Notes: generated from the letters alone by a model not told the origin. Positions 50,567-60,253 are shown, counted from the first letter of the stretch. The stretch is DNA of 64,000 bases from an uncultured Roseobacter sp. (GCF_947492555.1 NZ_CANLNE010000003.1:992001-1056000), one strand, 5' to 3'. A program made the numbers and translations.

Positions 50567-51076
50567 TTAGCTGCCGGACTTGATGTCTTCTTCAGGGAGC
50601 ATTTCGATGACGCGGTCCGCAAAGGCCGTCAGCAGCGCATCGTAGAAATCCGCATCACTGGGCGCGATGGAAACATAGCCGACAGGCACGGCACTTTCAT
50701 CCGTGTGCGCGGAGAGACGGATTGTGTCGACCACTTCACGGCTGCCGCCCTGAAAGCTGATGTAGCCTTCAAGCTCGTTGAATTCAGCTGAATCCGGCAG
50801 GATCGTGTCGCCGTCGAGGCTCACGCGTTTGATCTTCACGGTTAGGGTCGGGTCCGCCGGGTCGTTGCTCAATGCGGTGATGCGGTCGATCAGCGCGCGC
50901 TCCAGATCGGCTTCGATCGTCGGATAGAGATCAAGGGCGTTACTGCCCTGCGGCGCCTCAATCTGCGCCTGCACGTCGATGTCGCTGACACCCGCAGCTG
51001 CAATTGCACCAGAGGCAATCAGTGTGGTCAAGCTCACGGTCGCGACAGCAGTTGTTTTTTTCACAAAGTTGAACAT
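50567..51076 (-). CDS. Exported hypothetical protein (169 aa)
   Basis: A 169-residue protein with a clear signal peptide (residues 1-27, ending AIAAA) and an acidic mature part ending EMLPEEDIKSGS. The mature part looks like one mixed alpha/beta domain of about 140 residues (LYPTIEADLERALIDRI; LTVKIKRVSLDGD). It has no Cys at the cleavage site, so it is periplasmic rather than a lipoprotein. I recognise no family. It has its own terminator and an upstream gap of about 250 bases with no other gene. Confidence 0.72.
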   Translation of the reverse strand: MFNFVKKTTAVATVSLTTLIASGAIAAAGVSDIDVQAQIEAPQGSNALDLYPTIEADLERALIDRITALSNDPADPTLTVKIKRVSLDGDTILPDSAEFNELEGYISFQGGSREVVDTIRLSAHTDESAVPVGYVSIAPSDADFYDALLTAFADRVIEMLPEEDIKSGS

Positions 51077-51272
51077 CAGAAATGCTCCTTTCAGTTCCGT
51101 TTCACACCCACCACCTCATCGGCGCGGCGGGGATACAGCGAGAACAGGCGTCCCCGGGAAATGGTTCCAAAATTGCTTGGAATCGATTGGGGTCCCGTCT
51201 TGGAAAAGCCACTCAAAAACAGCTAAAGATCGCGGTTTTTCGTTTATTCACAGTGGATAAAGGAACGGAAAA

Positions 51273-51298
51273 CGGGTCGGCAACTACTTGCCGACCCG
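51273..51298 (-). terminator. Rho-independent terminator after the 137-aa gene
   Basis: CGGGTCGGCAA (51273-51283), loop CTAC, TTGCCGACCCG (51288-51298): eleven perfect base pairs. On the minus strand it is followed by TTTTCCGTT, and it starts 26 bases after the stop codon of the gene ending at 51325. Confidence 0.75.
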
Positions 51299-51324
51299 CC
51301 AAATTGCTTTCAGGGATATGTCGC

Positions 51325-51738
51325 TCAGATCAGCATCGTGATCACCAGGCCCGAGAGATAGCTCAGCGAGAAAAGCGCAAACCCGGGGCGTTTGCTGGCC
51401 AGAAAAAGCGAGGCCAGCATCAGAATAGGCGCCAGAGCCAAGCCTGCCAAGGCGGGCAGAAACAGCATCTCGTTCAGGTCCGTGCCCGGCCCCCACGGAG
51501 AGTTCTCCGAAGTCAATCCGGTCAGTACCACGGCGGCGATGCAACCGAGCACCGACCCCATCGCCATTGGCTGAATATGCTCAAATATTGGAAAGCGTCT
51601 GCGCCCGGCTCGGCGGGCGGACATCGGAATGGGCTGAGACCGCAACGCACGGATAGGTGCGTTCTTGCGGGCGGGCGCAAGACCTTTGTGGGCGCGATTG
51701 ATGCGCTCGATGCGTGCTTGGAAATTGGCGGTTGCCAT
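51325..51738 (-). CDS. Small membrane protein with basic N-terminus (137 aa)
   Basis: A 137-residue protein whose first 50 residues are soluble and very basic (RRAGRRRFPIF), followed by about three hydrophobic segments (SVLGCIAAVVLTGL, LPALAGLALAPILML, GFALFSLSYLSGLVITMLI). ATG 51738 has GGGGA before it and is preferred to the longer reading to 51852. No family recognised. It has its own terminator. Confidence 0.65.
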   Translation of the reverse strand: MATANFQARIERINRAHKGLAPARKNAPIRALRSQPIPMSARRAGRRRFPIFEHIQPMAMGSVLGCIAAVVLTGLTSENSPWGPGTDLNEMLFLPALAGLALAPILMLASLFLASKRPGFALFSLSYLSGLVITMLI

Positions 51739-51896
51739 CGTCGATCCCCATCGTTGTTTGCCGCAACTTTGCGTGGAAATCAGGCGGCACTGTGGCCGTG
51801 GCAGGGAGCCTTTGTGAAAACCGTGGCCAGAATTTGACCCGATATGTAACATCTTAAAATTTAACGTAAATTCGTAACTTTGAGAGCAACTTGACG

Positions 51897-52508
51897 CTAC
51901 TGCCCCCCGATGACTTTCACGTAGTTCCGGGTCTCCCGAAAAGGCGGCACGCCACCATATTTCTTCACGGCGCCGGGACCCGCGTTATACGCGGCCAGGG
52001 CAAGCCGCCATGTTCCAAAAGCGCGATACTGCTCCTTGAGATAACGCGCACCGCCATCAAGGTTCTCTTTTGGATCAAGCGGATCGACCCGTAGGCTGCG
52101 TGCCGTCGCCGGCATAAGCTGTGCCAGCCCAAGCGCCCCCTTGTGCGACTTGGCCTTGGGATTCCAATTGGATTCCTGCTGCACAAGCCGCAAGAACAGG
52201 TCTTCCGGCACCCCATGACGTCTGGCCGCATCGCGCGCCATCTCCAGATACTGCCCCCGGTACCGGCCATCATACTGAGGCGTCGCCCATTTGGAGGGCG
52301 TGTGCACGGTTGGCGGTTTTAGCCGTACCGAATTGTTGTACTGGCTCGCGGCGCGGGTATCGAGAATCTTCTTCTGCGAGGCGAAAAGCTTACTGCGGCT
52401 CTTGGTGGAAATAGTCTGTGCCGCCACGGGTACGGTGACGGCAACAAAGGCAGCCGCCAGAACGCTACAGCCGGTCACCCGCACAAATGATCTAAATCTC
52501 GCACCCAT
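51897..52508 (-). CDS. Lytic transglycosylase (Slt type)
   Basis: Cleaves peptidoglycan glycan strands. A signal peptide ending near PVAAQ precedes a linker. The SLT domain then shows the catalytic Glu in [24 protein letters not shown] and the [14 protein letters not shown] motif. With ATG 52508 the protein has 203 residues; a reading from 52574 adds 22 residues before the signal peptide and is less likely. It is divergent from ssb. Confidence 0.9.
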   Translation of the reverse strand: MGARFRSFVRVTGCSVLAAAFVAVTVPVAAQTISTKSRSKLFASQKKILDTRAASQYNNSVRLKPPTVHTPSKWATPQYDGRYRGQYLEMARDAARRHGVPEDLFLRLVQQESNWNPKAKSHKGALGLAQLMPATARSLRVDPLDPKENLDGGARYLKEQYRAFGTWRLALAAYNAGPGAVKKYGGVPPFRETRNYVKVIGGQ

Positions 52509-52694
52509 CAAAAGCGAAATATACCGAAACTGCGCGCTGATCCAGCCTTTTGCGCAGGGTCGATTTAACTTCAACTCAAGGTTTTAAGGACGTGGAAACC
52601 TTCATGCTGTCGGTATAGGTTTAGTCAAATTGTGCAGATCGGGATTCGCAAACCACGGATCACGGCACCGGAACAGTCAGACAAGGGGGACGCG

Positions 52695-53192
52695 ATGGCC
52701 GGCTCAGTGAACAAGGTAATTCTCATCGGCAATCTGGGGCGTGACCCGGAAGTGCGCAGCTTTCAGAACGGTGGCAAGGTGTGCAACCTGCGCATTGCGA
52801 CCTCCGAGACCTGGAAGGACCGCAACACAGGCGAGCGCAAGGAGCGCACCGAATGGCATTCCGTCGCGATCTTTCAGGAAGGCCTGGTGCGGATCGCCGA
52901 GCAATATCTGCGCAAGGGCTCCAAGGTCTATATTGAAGGCCAGTTGCAGACCCGCAAATGGCAGGACCAGTCGGGTCAGGATCGCTATTCCACCGAAGTG
53001 GTTCTGCAAGGTTTCGGCGGCACGCTGACCATGCTTGATGGCCGCGACGGTGGAAGCGGCGGCGGGAACTTCGGCGGCGGCGGTGGCGGCTCGATGGGCT
53101 ATGATGATCGCGGTGGCGATAGCCATGGTGGCGGTGGCGGGTCCAGCAGCCCGGCCCCATCACGCGATCTGGATGATGAAATCCCCTTCTGA
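52695..53192 (+). CDS. ssb: Single-stranded DNA-binding protein
   Basis: The 165-residue SSB has the OB fold (residues 1-110, [32 protein letters not shown]), a Gly-rich linker (about 125-155) and the acidic tip DDEIPF that recruits repair proteins. ATG 52695 is preceded by AAGGGGGA. The next gene starts inside its last 17 bases, so the two are coupled. Confidence 0.97.
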   Translation: MAGSVNKVILIGNLGRDPEVRSFQNGGKVCNLRIATSETWKDRNTGERKERTEWHSVAIFQEGLVRIAEQYLRKGSKVYIEGQLQTRKWQDQSGQDRYSTEVVLQGFGGTLTMLDGRDGGSGGGNFGGGGGGSMGYDDRGGDSHGGGGGSSSPAPSRDLDDEIPF

Positions 53193-53622
53193 GGTCCTTG
53201 CCGTCCGGCCGTTGACGCAGCAGGACGCAGAGGCGCTCATCCTTCTTTACAATGACCTCACGTTCGGGCCGAAAACGGCCCGGATGCACGATGTGCTGGC
53301 CGTTATGGCGCATCCCGGCACCACCATCTATGGCGCGGTGGCGGATGGTCATGTGCTTGGCATGGCCACGCTGCACATCCTACCGAACGTCACCTGGGAT
53401 GGGCGACCCTACGCGCTGATCGAAAACGTCGCGACGACGGAAAGCCAGCGCAACCGTGGGATCGGGCGGCGGGTGATGCAGGCCGCAATTGACCGTGCGT
53501 GGCATCAGAATGCCTATAAGATCATGCTGATGACCGGACAAAAGCGCGGGGCACGCGGTTTCTACGAAGCGCTTGGCTTTGACTGCGAGGACAAGTTCGG
53601 CATGGTGCTCCGCCGCCCCTAG
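53176..53622 (+). CDS. GNAT family N-acetyltransferase
   Basis: A 148-residue GNAT with the acetyl-CoA loop [11 protein letters not shown] and the late [12 protein letters not shown] motif. The substrate is unknown. The ATG at 53176 lies inside the end of ssb in another frame; no other start fits the domain. It is convergent with aroB, whose stop overlaps its last bases. Confidence 0.88.
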   Translation: MKSPSEVLAVRPLTQQDAEALILLYNDLTFGPKTARMHDVLAVMAHPGTTIYGAVADGHVLGMATLHILPNVTWDGRPYALIENVATTESQRNRGIGRRVMQAAIDRAWHQNAYKIMLMTGQKRGARGFYEALGFDCEDKFGMVLRRP

Positions 53623-54734
53623 GCCGGCACGCGCAGCCCGTCCTGCAGCACACCACGCACCATTTCTCCCGGCACATCCGAGGTGATGAAGGCTTGGCCG
53701 ATCCCGCGCGTCAGGATAAAGCGCAGTGTGCCCTGCACCACCTTCTTGTCCTGCGCCATGAGCTGCACCAGCGCCTCTGCATCGGGCAGCTCACCGGGGA
53801 TATCCGCCAGATCGGTCTTCATGCCCATCTCCTTGAGATGCGCGCGCACGCGGCTGGGGTCTTCCTGACTGCACAGCCCCATGCGGGCGGAAAGCTCGAA
53901 AGCCAGAGCACAGCCGATGGCCACACCTTCGCCGTGCAGCAGCCGGTCGGAATAGCCAGTCGCCGCCTCCAGCGCATGCCCGAAAGTATGGCCGAGGTTG
54001 AGCAGCGCGCGGTCCCCCTGCTCCGTCTCGTCGCGCGTGACGATGTCGGCCTTCATCTGCACCGACCAGCGTACGGCCTCGACCCGCGCTGCCATGTCGC
54101 CTGCGGCCAGTGCCGGGCCCTGCGCTTCGAGCCACGCGAAGAAGGCGGCATCGCCCAGCAGCCCGTATTTCACCACCTCTCCATAACCCGCGAGGAAATC
54201 GCGCGGCGTCAGCGTGCCCAGCACGTCGGTATCCGCCAGCACCAGAGAGGGTTGGTGGAAGGCGCCGATGAGGTTCTTGCCCTGTGCGGCGTTGATCCCG
54301 GTCTTGCCGCCCACCGAACTGTCGACCTGCGCCAACAGCGATGTGGGGATCTGCACAAATCGCACACCGCGCCGCAGGATCGCGGCGGCAAAACCCGCCA
54401 GATCTCCGATCACACCGCCGCCGAAAGCCACAACCACATCACCGCGTTCAATCTGCTGGTTGAGCAGCCAGCCAACGCTCTGCTCCAACGGGCCCCAGGA
54501 TTTGGTGGACTCTCCTGCTGGCAATGCCAATGCCGTCGATGCAATTCCTTCGGCGGCCAGCCCGGCGGTCAGCGCCTCCAGATGCAGGGCTGCAACCGTT
54601 TCATCGGTCAGGATAGCAACCTTGGGCCGCGACAACAGCGGCGCGATCTCGGCTCCGGCCTGCGCAATCAGACCCGGACCGATCCGCACGTCATAGGCGC
54701 GGCCGGGCAAATTCACCGTCACGGTTTCACGCAT
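53619..54734 (-). CDS. aroB: 3-dehydroquinate synthase
   Basis: Second step of the shikimate pathway, NAD- and metal-dependent. The 371 residues contain the NAD-binding GGGVIGDLAGFAAAI, the metal ligand region LNLGHTFGHALE and the KTGINAAQGKNLIGAFHQP segment. ATG 54734 lies within the last codons of aroK, giving coupled translation. It is complete. Confidence 0.97.
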   Translation of the reverse strand: MRETVTVNLPGRAYDVRIGPGLIAQAGAEIAPLLSRPKVAILTDETVAALHLEALTAGLAAEGIASTALALPAGESTKSWGPLEQSVGWLLNQQIERGDVVVAFGGGVIGDLAGFAAAILRRGVRFVQIPTSLLAQVDSSVGGKTGINAAQGKNLIGAFHQPSLVLADTDVLGTLTPRDFLAGYGEVVKYGLLGDAAFFAWLEAQGPALAAGDMAARVEAVRWSVQMKADIVTRDETEQGDRALLNLGHTFGHALEAATGYSDRLLHGEGVAIGCALAFELSARMGLCSQEDPSRVRAHLKEMGMKTDLADIPGELPDAEALVQLMAQDKKVVQGTLRFILTRGIGQAFITSDVPGEMVRGVLQDGLRVPA

Positions 54735-55320
54735 GCGTCTTCTCCAGAACATCCGGTCGGGTCAGCAGCACGTCGGCCACCCGTTTCGCCATGTTTTCCA
54801 CCGACACCGGCGGCGCGCAGGACACCCGCAAATCGGCCTTGCTGTATTCCGGCACCCGCTCGGCATAAAGCGCGGCCAGCGTGGCCTTGGGATCAGCCGT
54901 GCGCAGGAGCGGTCGGGTGTCGCGGTGGCGCACCCGCGTCCAGAGCAATTCCAGATCAGCGTCGAGCCAGACCGCCACACCCCGTTGTGAGATGTTTTCG
55001 CGGTTCTCCGGGGCCAAAAAGGCACCGCCGCCCGTGGACAGAATACACGCCTGCCCCTGTAACAGCCGAGAAATCACCTGCGTTTCGCGCGCGCGGAAGA
55101 AGGGTTCACCGTCCCGGGCAAAGATTTCAGGCACAGTCATATTGGCGGCTGCTTCGATTTCCTGATCCGAATCAAGAAAGGAAACATCCAGATACTGAGC
55201 CAGCGCCCGGCCGACCGCCGTCTTTCCAGCGCCCATCATGCCGACCATTACGACGGTTTTTTTCAGCGCGAAGGGCCTGGCTTTGGCATCTTCGGCCACG
55301 GATTGCTGAAAATCGCTCAT
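54727..55320 (-). CDS. aroK: Shikimate kinase
   Basis: Phosphorylates shikimate. The 197 residues have the P-loop GMMGAGKT at 27-34, DSDQEIE and the GGGAFLAPENR segment that binds shikimate. ATG 55320 follows GGGA; a longer reading to 55389 crosses the promoter region. It is first of the aroK-aroB pair and divergent from the small gene at 55402. Confidence 0.97.
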   Translation of the reverse strand: MSDFQQSVAEDAKARPFALKKTVVMVGMMGAGKTAVGRALAQYLDVSFLDSDQEIEAAANMTVPEIFARDGEPFFRARETQVISRLLQGQACILSTGGGAFLAPENRENISQRGVAVWLDADLELLWTRVRHRDTRPLLRTADPKATLAALYAERVPEYSKADLRVSCAPPVSVENMAKRVADVLLTRPDVLEKTHA

Positions 55321-55401
55321 AATTCCCTGAATGACGTGATATTGCTCAAAAGGCCATATATAAGTTTCTAAAAACAGGCAGGCAAACAAGGCAGTAAATC
55401 A

Positions 55402-55551
55402 ATGTCGCGCATCTTCAAACTTCTACTTTTTCTCATTGTTATCGGGGCCATCGGTCTCATCGGCTATGCCTACGTCGGTCCGTTTTTCGGTGCCGATTTC
55501 TCTGCACCGCAGGATGAGGTGCGCGTGCCTGTGACCTTGGATGCCAACTAA
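55402..55551 (+). CDS. Small membrane protein (49 aa)
   Basis: A 49-codon gene beginning MSRIFKLLLFLIVIGAIG. One hydrophobic helix (residues about 5-27) is followed by a short acidic periplasmic tail, DFSAPQDEVRVPVTLDAN. Its stop overlaps the start region of the 513-residue orphan by 11 bases, so the two are cotranslated. It faces aroK. It is short but clearly structured like a signal-anchored peptide. Function unknown; its pairing with the exported orphan suggests a common role in the envelope. Confidence 0.65.
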   Translation: MSRIFKLLLFLIVIGAIGLIGYAYVGPFFGADFSAPQDEVRVPVTLDAN

Positions 55552-57082
55552 GATTACCTCATATCTGCAAGCAGTGGTGATCTGTGGCCTCGGGGCTCAC
55601 GGTGTTTCGGCACAGGACGCACCGCTGTCCGTGATCGACTGGGTGCAGCAGAACCCGGATCAACCGGCGATGACTTCCGTGGCGATGCCGGCGGGGGAAC
55701 CGCCGGTGACATCGTCGGGTATTGCACCTGTTGTAGAGGTCAAACCACTGGAGGAGGAGGCCGTTCGCGTTATCGGGCTGGTTCCGAGCGCCGTGACCGG
55801 TCTGCCGCAGGATTTGTGGCGCAAGAGCGATCCCACTGGGCTGAGCGCACGGCTGACCAGCTTGCCCGATTTCCGTCTGCCCGCAGCACAGGCGCTGCTC
55901 TTTACCGCTTTGCTGACCGAAGCGCGCGGGCCTGGTCAGGATGCAGAAGAAGAGGACATCTTTACCCTCGCCCGTGTCCATGCGCTGCAGCGCTACGGCG
56001 CACTTGATCCAGCCCTTGCCCTGATCGAACAGGCGGATGTGACCCGAGATAAGGCCCATTTCGCCGCCTATATGAACCTGGCCCTGCTGACGGGTCAGGA
56101 ATGGCTGGCGTGCAATATCCTGACCGCACAGCGGCATCTTTCCCCTGGGCTGGCCCATCAGGTCTTTTGTGCGGCCCGTCAGGGGGATTGGGCCACGGCG
56201 GCGCTTTTGTTTGACACGGCGCGTGTCTTGAAAACGATGTCGCCTGCGGAGATCGCGGTGCTGGACCGCTTCCTGCACCCGGAAGTCTTTGAAGGGTTGC
56301 CGCCGCTGCGCCCGCCGCGGGCGATCACCCCGCTGCTGTTCCGCCTGCATGAAACCATTGGGGAACCCCTGCCCACGCGGTTGTTACCACGCGCCTATGC
56401 GGTGGCCGATCTGCGGGATGTGGCGGGGTGGAAGGCGCAGCTGGAAGCGGCTGAACGTCTGGCTGAAACCGGCGCTTTGCCGGACAATCGGCTGCTGGGG
56501 CTCTACACGGAACGGCTGCCGGCAGCCTCCGGCGGGGTCTGGGACCGGGTCGAGGCGATCCAGCAGTTCGATACCGCACTCGGGACACGCTCGGCCGAGG
56601 CCGTGGCCAAAACGCTGCCCGCCGCCTGGACCGCGATGCAGGAGGCGGGCCTGGAAACCGCCTTTGCAACGATCTTTGCGGATCGGCTCAGCGGTCTCGC
56701 CCTGTCCGGTCGCACCGCGGCGCTGGCCGACACGCTGATGCTGCTGTCCAATGGGTACAGAGAAGCCGCGCCCAAGGTCCAGGATGATCTGTTGCGCGCT
56801 GTCGCCGCCGGTGATCCCGCGGGGCTGTCGTCCAGTGACGCAACCAGCCAGGCGGTGATTGATGCTTTCGCCCTTGGAGCCGCACGCAGCGATCTTCTGG
56901 CGGATGCACAACGCGGCGCCCTTGGCGATGTGATCCTGCGGACATTGGTGCTGTTGGAAGAGGGTGCAGCGGGCAATCTGCAGGCCATCACCCAGGCCCT
57001 TGGCACGCTGCGCGCGTTAGGTTTCGATGACACGATGCGCCGCGCCAGTCTGCAAATACTGCTATTGGAAAGGTTCGGCTGA
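55541..57082 (+). CDS. Exported hypothetical protein (513 aa)
   Basis: A 513-residue protein with a signal peptide (residues 1-25, ending VSAQ) and an Ala/Leu-rich mature part. Repeated patterns such as ALLTEARGPGQ, ARVHALQRYG and LADTLMLLSNG predict an all-helical, possibly alpha-solenoid fold. No Cys or catalytic motif stands out. ATG 55541 lies inside the end of the 49-codon gene. Its stop abuts the xerD start (the last A of the stop is also the A of ATG), so all three are one transcript. Family not recognised with confidence. Confidence 0.75.
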   Translation: MPTKITSYLQAVVICGLGAHGVSAQDAPLSVIDWVQQNPDQPAMTSVAMPAGEPPVTSSGIAPVVEVKPLEEEAVRVIGLVPSAVTGLPQDLWRKSDPTGLSARLTSLPDFRLPAAQALLFTALLTEARGPGQDAEEEDIFTLARVHALQRYGALDPALALIEQADVTRDKAHFAAYMNLALLTGQEWLACNILTAQRHLSPGLAHQVFCAARQGDWATAALLFDTARVLKTMSPAEIAVLDRFLHPEVFEGLPPLRPPRAITPLLFRLHETIGEPLPTRLLPRAYAVADLRDVAGWKAQLEAAERLAETGALPDNRLLGLYTERLPAASGGVWDRVEAIQQFDTALGTRSAEAVAKTLPAAWTAMQEAGLETAFATIFADRLSGLALSGRTAALADTLMLLSNGYREAAPKVQDDLLRAVAAGDPAGLSSSDATSQAVIDAFALGAARSDLLADAQRGALGDVILRTLVLLEEGAAGNLQAITQALGTLRALGFDDTMRRASLQILLLERFG

Positions 57083-58050
57083 TGACCCGCACGCATTGGA
57101 TCTCCGCCTTTCTGGAGGCACAGGCCGCTGAACTGGGCGCCGCGCGTAACACGCTGCTGGCCTATGGGCGCGATCTGCAGGATTTTGAGGGCTGGCTTGC
57201 CCACCGCGACACCGGGTTCGACAAGGTCAGCAAGGCGGATGTGGAAACCTATCTGGTCGCATGTGACGCGCAGGGGCTGTCGCGCGCCACGCGGGCCCGG
57301 CGGTTATCTGCGATCAAGCAACTGTATCGCTTTGCCTTCGAGGAAGGCTGGCGCAGCGACAATCCGGCAATCCAGATCGCGGGTCCGGGGCGGGACAAGC
57401 GCCTGCCCAAGACCCTGTCCGAGGCCGAAGTGGACCGCCTGCTGGAAGCCGCCCGCGCCTCGGGACGGTCCAAACGCGACCGTTCGCGCAACACCTGCCT
57501 GATGGAGCTGCTTTATGCGACCGGTATGCGGGTGTCCGAATTGGTCAGCCTGCCGGTGAGTGCCGCGCGCGGGGACCCCCGCATGTTGCTCATCCGCGGC
57601 AAGGGCGGCAAGGAGCGCATGGTGCCGCTCTCGCCCCCTGCCCGCGAGGCGCTGGCCGATTGGTTACGTCTGCGCGACGCCATGGAGGACACGCGCCGTG
57701 CCGACGGCAAGCCGCCGTCCAAGTATCTCTTTGTCTCGCACAGCGCGGCGGGACATCTGACGCGGCACCGGTTTTACCTGCTGATCAAGGAATTTGCCGT
57801 GGCGGCGGGTGTCTCGCCCGGCAAGGTGACACCGCACACGCTGCGCCATGCCTTTGCCACCCATCTGCTGGCCAATGGCGCCGACCTGCGTTCGATCCAG
57901 ACGCTGCTGGGCCACGCGGATGTGGCCACCACGGAAATCTATACCCATGTGCTGGAGGCGCGGCTGTCAGAGCTGGTGCTGACCCATCACCCGCTGGCCA
58001 AGGACGGACCGCGCAACTCCTCGGGCAAAATCTCCTCCGACGGCCAGTAG
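57082..58050 (+). CDS. xerD: Site-specific tyrosine recombinase XerD
   Basis: Resolves chromosome dimers at dif together with XerC. The 322 residues have a SAM-like N-terminal DNA-binding domain and the catalytic set Arg150, Lys174, His252, Arg255, His278 and Tyr287. The chain runs 20-30 residues beyond the family norm, and its last 64 bases are shared with the opposite phosphoesterase gene. The gene is a host Xer gene, not a phage integrase: no attachment site or phage genes are nearby. Confidence 0.95.
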   Translation: MTRTHWISAFLEAQAAELGAARNTLLAYGRDLQDFEGWLAHRDTGFDKVSKADVETYLVACDAQGLSRATRARRLSAIKQLYRFAFEEGWRSDNPAIQIAGPGRDKRLPKTLSEAEVDRLLEAARASGRSKRDRSRNTCLMELLYATGMRVSELVSLPVSAARGDPRMLLIRGKGGKERMVPLSPPAREALADWLRLRDAMEDTRRADGKPPSKYLFVSHSAAGHLTRHRFYLLIKEFAVAAGVSPGKVTPHTLRHAFATHLLANGADLRSIQTLLGHADVATTEIYTHVLEARLSELVLTHHPLAKDGPRNSSGKISSDGQ

Positions 58051-58802
58051 CCGCTCAGCAGCGCTGTCTCGTAGCCCTGCGTCAGCCCGGCGCGGCGCAT
58101 CTCTGTGGCCGCCGCCTCGGCATCATAGGTCAACCGGTGTATCCGCACCTCACCGCCGTCCAGCAGACCAAACCGCGTTTGCTGGCGCCCGTCGTTTGGA
58201 GGCATGCCAATGACGCCTGGGTTGATCCACCGCCCCCGCTCTGTTTCCCGGATGAAGGCCAGCCCGCAATGCCCGGCGATGATGTGATCGACCGGGCCAA
58301 TCGCCGCCTCCACCGCCCGCCATTCTTCTTCAAAGACCGCCGCGTCGCTGCTGGGCCAGACAAACCGCGCAACATCCGTCAGGCCACCATGCAGCACCGC
58401 ATATCGCGCGCCCTGATGGCGAAAGCTGATGACATCCGGACAGGCGCGCATCCAGGCTCGCGATGCGGCATCCGCATGGGCCAAGGCATGGGCGTACCAA
58501 CCGCGGCTCAACTGGTCACAGGTGCTGCCCGCTGCAAATCCACAGCCGCAGTCCAACGCGCCTGCGCCCAGCTGCTTTTCGCAATTGCCCGCCACCACCG
58601 CCGCGCCACTGCGCCGGATCAATTCCACCGTGATCTGCGGCGCGGCGCCATAGGCCACCACATCCCCGGTGCAGATCATGTCACCGCCGGAAATCCCGTG
58701 CACCTTGGCCTCTGCAAAGAGCGCCCGCGTGGCCTGCGCATTGGAATAAGGCCCGCCAAAGAGCAACACCGGCCCGTTGATCACCCCCAGATCACGCAGC
58801 AT
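57987..58802 (-). CDS. Calcineurin-like metallophosphoesterase
   Basis: A 271-residue phosphoesterase of the YfcE/MPP type. Motifs visible: ICTGDVVAYG, GNCEKQLG, VLHGGLTD and GHCGLAFI, equivalent to the usual GDxxxxG, GNxE, GH/HG and GHxH metal ligands. In the last, Gly replaces the second His. The first metal motif (DxH) is replaced near the N-terminus by GGPYSNAQA. Substrate unknown. It overlaps xerD tail to tail by 64 bases. Confidence 0.82.
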   Translation of the reverse strand: MLRDLGVINGPVLLFGGPYSNAQATRALFAEAKVHGISGGDMICTGDVVAYGAAPQITVELIRRSGAAVVAGNCEKQLGAGALDCGCGFAAGSTCDQLSRGWYAHALAHADAASRAWMRACPDVISFRHQGARYAVLHGGLTDVARFVWPSSDAAVFEEEWRAVEAAIGPVDHIIAGHCGLAFIRETERGRWINPGVIGMPPNDGRQQTRFGLLDGGEVRIHRLTYDAEAAATEMRRAGLTQGYETALLSGYWPSEEILPEELRGPSLASG

Positions 58803-58877
58803 CTGACGCTCTTGACTTGAATGCGCTTCGTCTCATGCCCATAACCATTGCAACCTCATCTTAGGATAACATTCCAA

Positions 58878-60185
58878 ATGGAAACGGCGACTGCAACGCT
58901 TGATAGCGCATTCTGGCTCACCTCCGGCGTGATCCTCTTTCTGCTTGTGCTGTCAGGGTTTTTCTCAGGTTCGGAAACGGCGCTGACTGCCGCCTCCCGC
59001 GGCAAGCTGCGCGCGCAGGCGGACAAGGGCTCCAAAGGGGCGCAACGTGCGCTGCGGATCACGGAAGACAACGAGCGTCTGATCGGTTCGGTGCTTCTGG
59101 GCAACAACCTGGTGAACATCCTCGCTGCCTCGCTGGCCACGGTGATCTTCACCCGCGCCTTTGGGGAAAGCGGCGTGGCGCTGGCCACGCTGGTGATGAC
59201 CCTGCTTGTGCTGATCTTTGCGGAAGTCCTGCCCAAGACCTATGCGATCACGAATTCGGAAACGGCGGCCTCCATGGTCTCCGGGCCGATTTCGATCGTG
59301 GTCAAGGTGTTTTCGCCCATCGTCGCCGTCGTGCGGCTGCTGGTGCGTGGCGTGCTGCGCGTTTTCGGCGTGAAAATCGACCCTGACAGCAACATCCTCG
59401 CCGTGCGCGAGGAGATCGCGGGTGCCCTGCATCTGGGCCACTCCGAAGGCGTGGTGGAAAAGGAAGACCGGGACCGTATCCTTGGCGCGCTGGACCTCAA
59501 TGATCGCGCCGTCGAAGAGATCATGCTGCACCGCTCGGGCATCGAGATGATCAATGTCGCGGACGAGCCGCAGGCCATTCTGGAACAGTGTCTGACCTCC
59601 AACCACACCCGCCTGCCCGTCTATCAGGACGATCCGGAGAACATCATTGGCGTGATCCATGCCAAGGACCTGTTGCGCGCCATGTACAAGATCATCGGCG
59701 GACCGGAAGGCGATGCCGCCAAACTACGGGATTTCAAAATCACGGATGTGGCGATGAAACCCTATTTCGTGCCGGAAACCTCAACGCTGGACGAGCAAAT
59801 GCGCCAGTTCCTGCGCCGCCACACGCATTTTGCGCTGGTGGTGGATGAATACGGCTCCCTGCAGGGGCTGATCACGCTGGAGGACATCCTTGAGGAAATC
59901 GTGGGCGAAATCACGGATGAATTCGACCCCGATGCGGAGCAGACCGTGACCAGTGGGGATGACGGGCAGTTCGTGGTGGATGGCGCGATGACGATCCGCG
60001 ACCTGAACCGCGCCACCGACTGGAACCTGCCGGACGAAGAGGCCAATACCGTCGCCGGTCTGGTGATCCACGAAGCGCAGATGATCCCGACCAGTGGTCA
60101 GGTCTTCTCCTTCCACGGCTTCCGCTTTGAGGTTGTCGCACGCGACGGCAACCGGATCACCGAGCTGAAGATCAGACCTCTCTAG
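58878..60185 (+). CDS. CNNM/CorC-type hemolysin-family transporter
   Basis: A 435-residue inner-membrane protein. The DUF21 membrane domain (about residues 10-185, FFSGSETALTAASRGKL) is followed by two CBS domains (about 210-330, LTSNHTRLPVYQDDPENI; FALVVDEYGSLQGLITLED) and a CorC_HlyC C-terminal domain. Relatives are linked to magnesium export and cobalt resistance. ATG 58878 is preferred over an upstream GTG/ATG reading at 58848. A terminator hairpin follows the stop. Confidence 0.92.
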   Translation: METATATLDSAFWLTSGVILFLLVLSGFFSGSETALTAASRGKLRAQADKGSKGAQRALRITEDNERLIGSVLLGNNLVNILAASLATVIFTRAFGESGVALATLVMTLLVLIFAEVLPKTYAITNSETAASMVSGPISIVVKVFSPIVAVVRLLVRGVLRVFGVKIDPDSNILAVREEIAGALHLGHSEGVVEKEDRDRILGALDLNDRAVEEIMLHRSGIEMINVADEPQAILEQCLTSNHTRLPVYQDDPENIIGVIHAKDLLRAMYKIIGGPEGDAAKLRDFKITDVAMKPYFVPETSTLDEQMRQFLRRHTHFALVVDEYGSLQGLITLEDILEEIVGEITDEFDPDAEQTVTSGDDGQFVVDGAMTIRDLNRATDWNLPDEEANTVAGLVIHEAQMIPTSGQVFSFHGFRFEVVARDGNRITELKIRPL

Positions 60186-60219
60186 GCGAAGCCTGACGTG
60201 TAGTAACAGAAGCAAAGAA

Positions 60220-60253
60220 GGCCCCGTACCGGGTTAGCAGCGGGTACGGGGCC
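60220..60253. terminator. Bidirectional hairpin after the CNNM gene
   Basis: GGCCCCGTACC (60220-60230) pairs with GGTACGGGGCC (60243-60253), eleven base pairs. It lies between two convergent genes. The minus strand continues TTCTTTG, the plus strand has no T run. Confidence 0.65.

Noticed and set aside
57082-58050. Phage integrase and integrated element
   Set aside because: The recombinase is a chromosomal XerD with no att repeats, tRNA target or phage genes around it.
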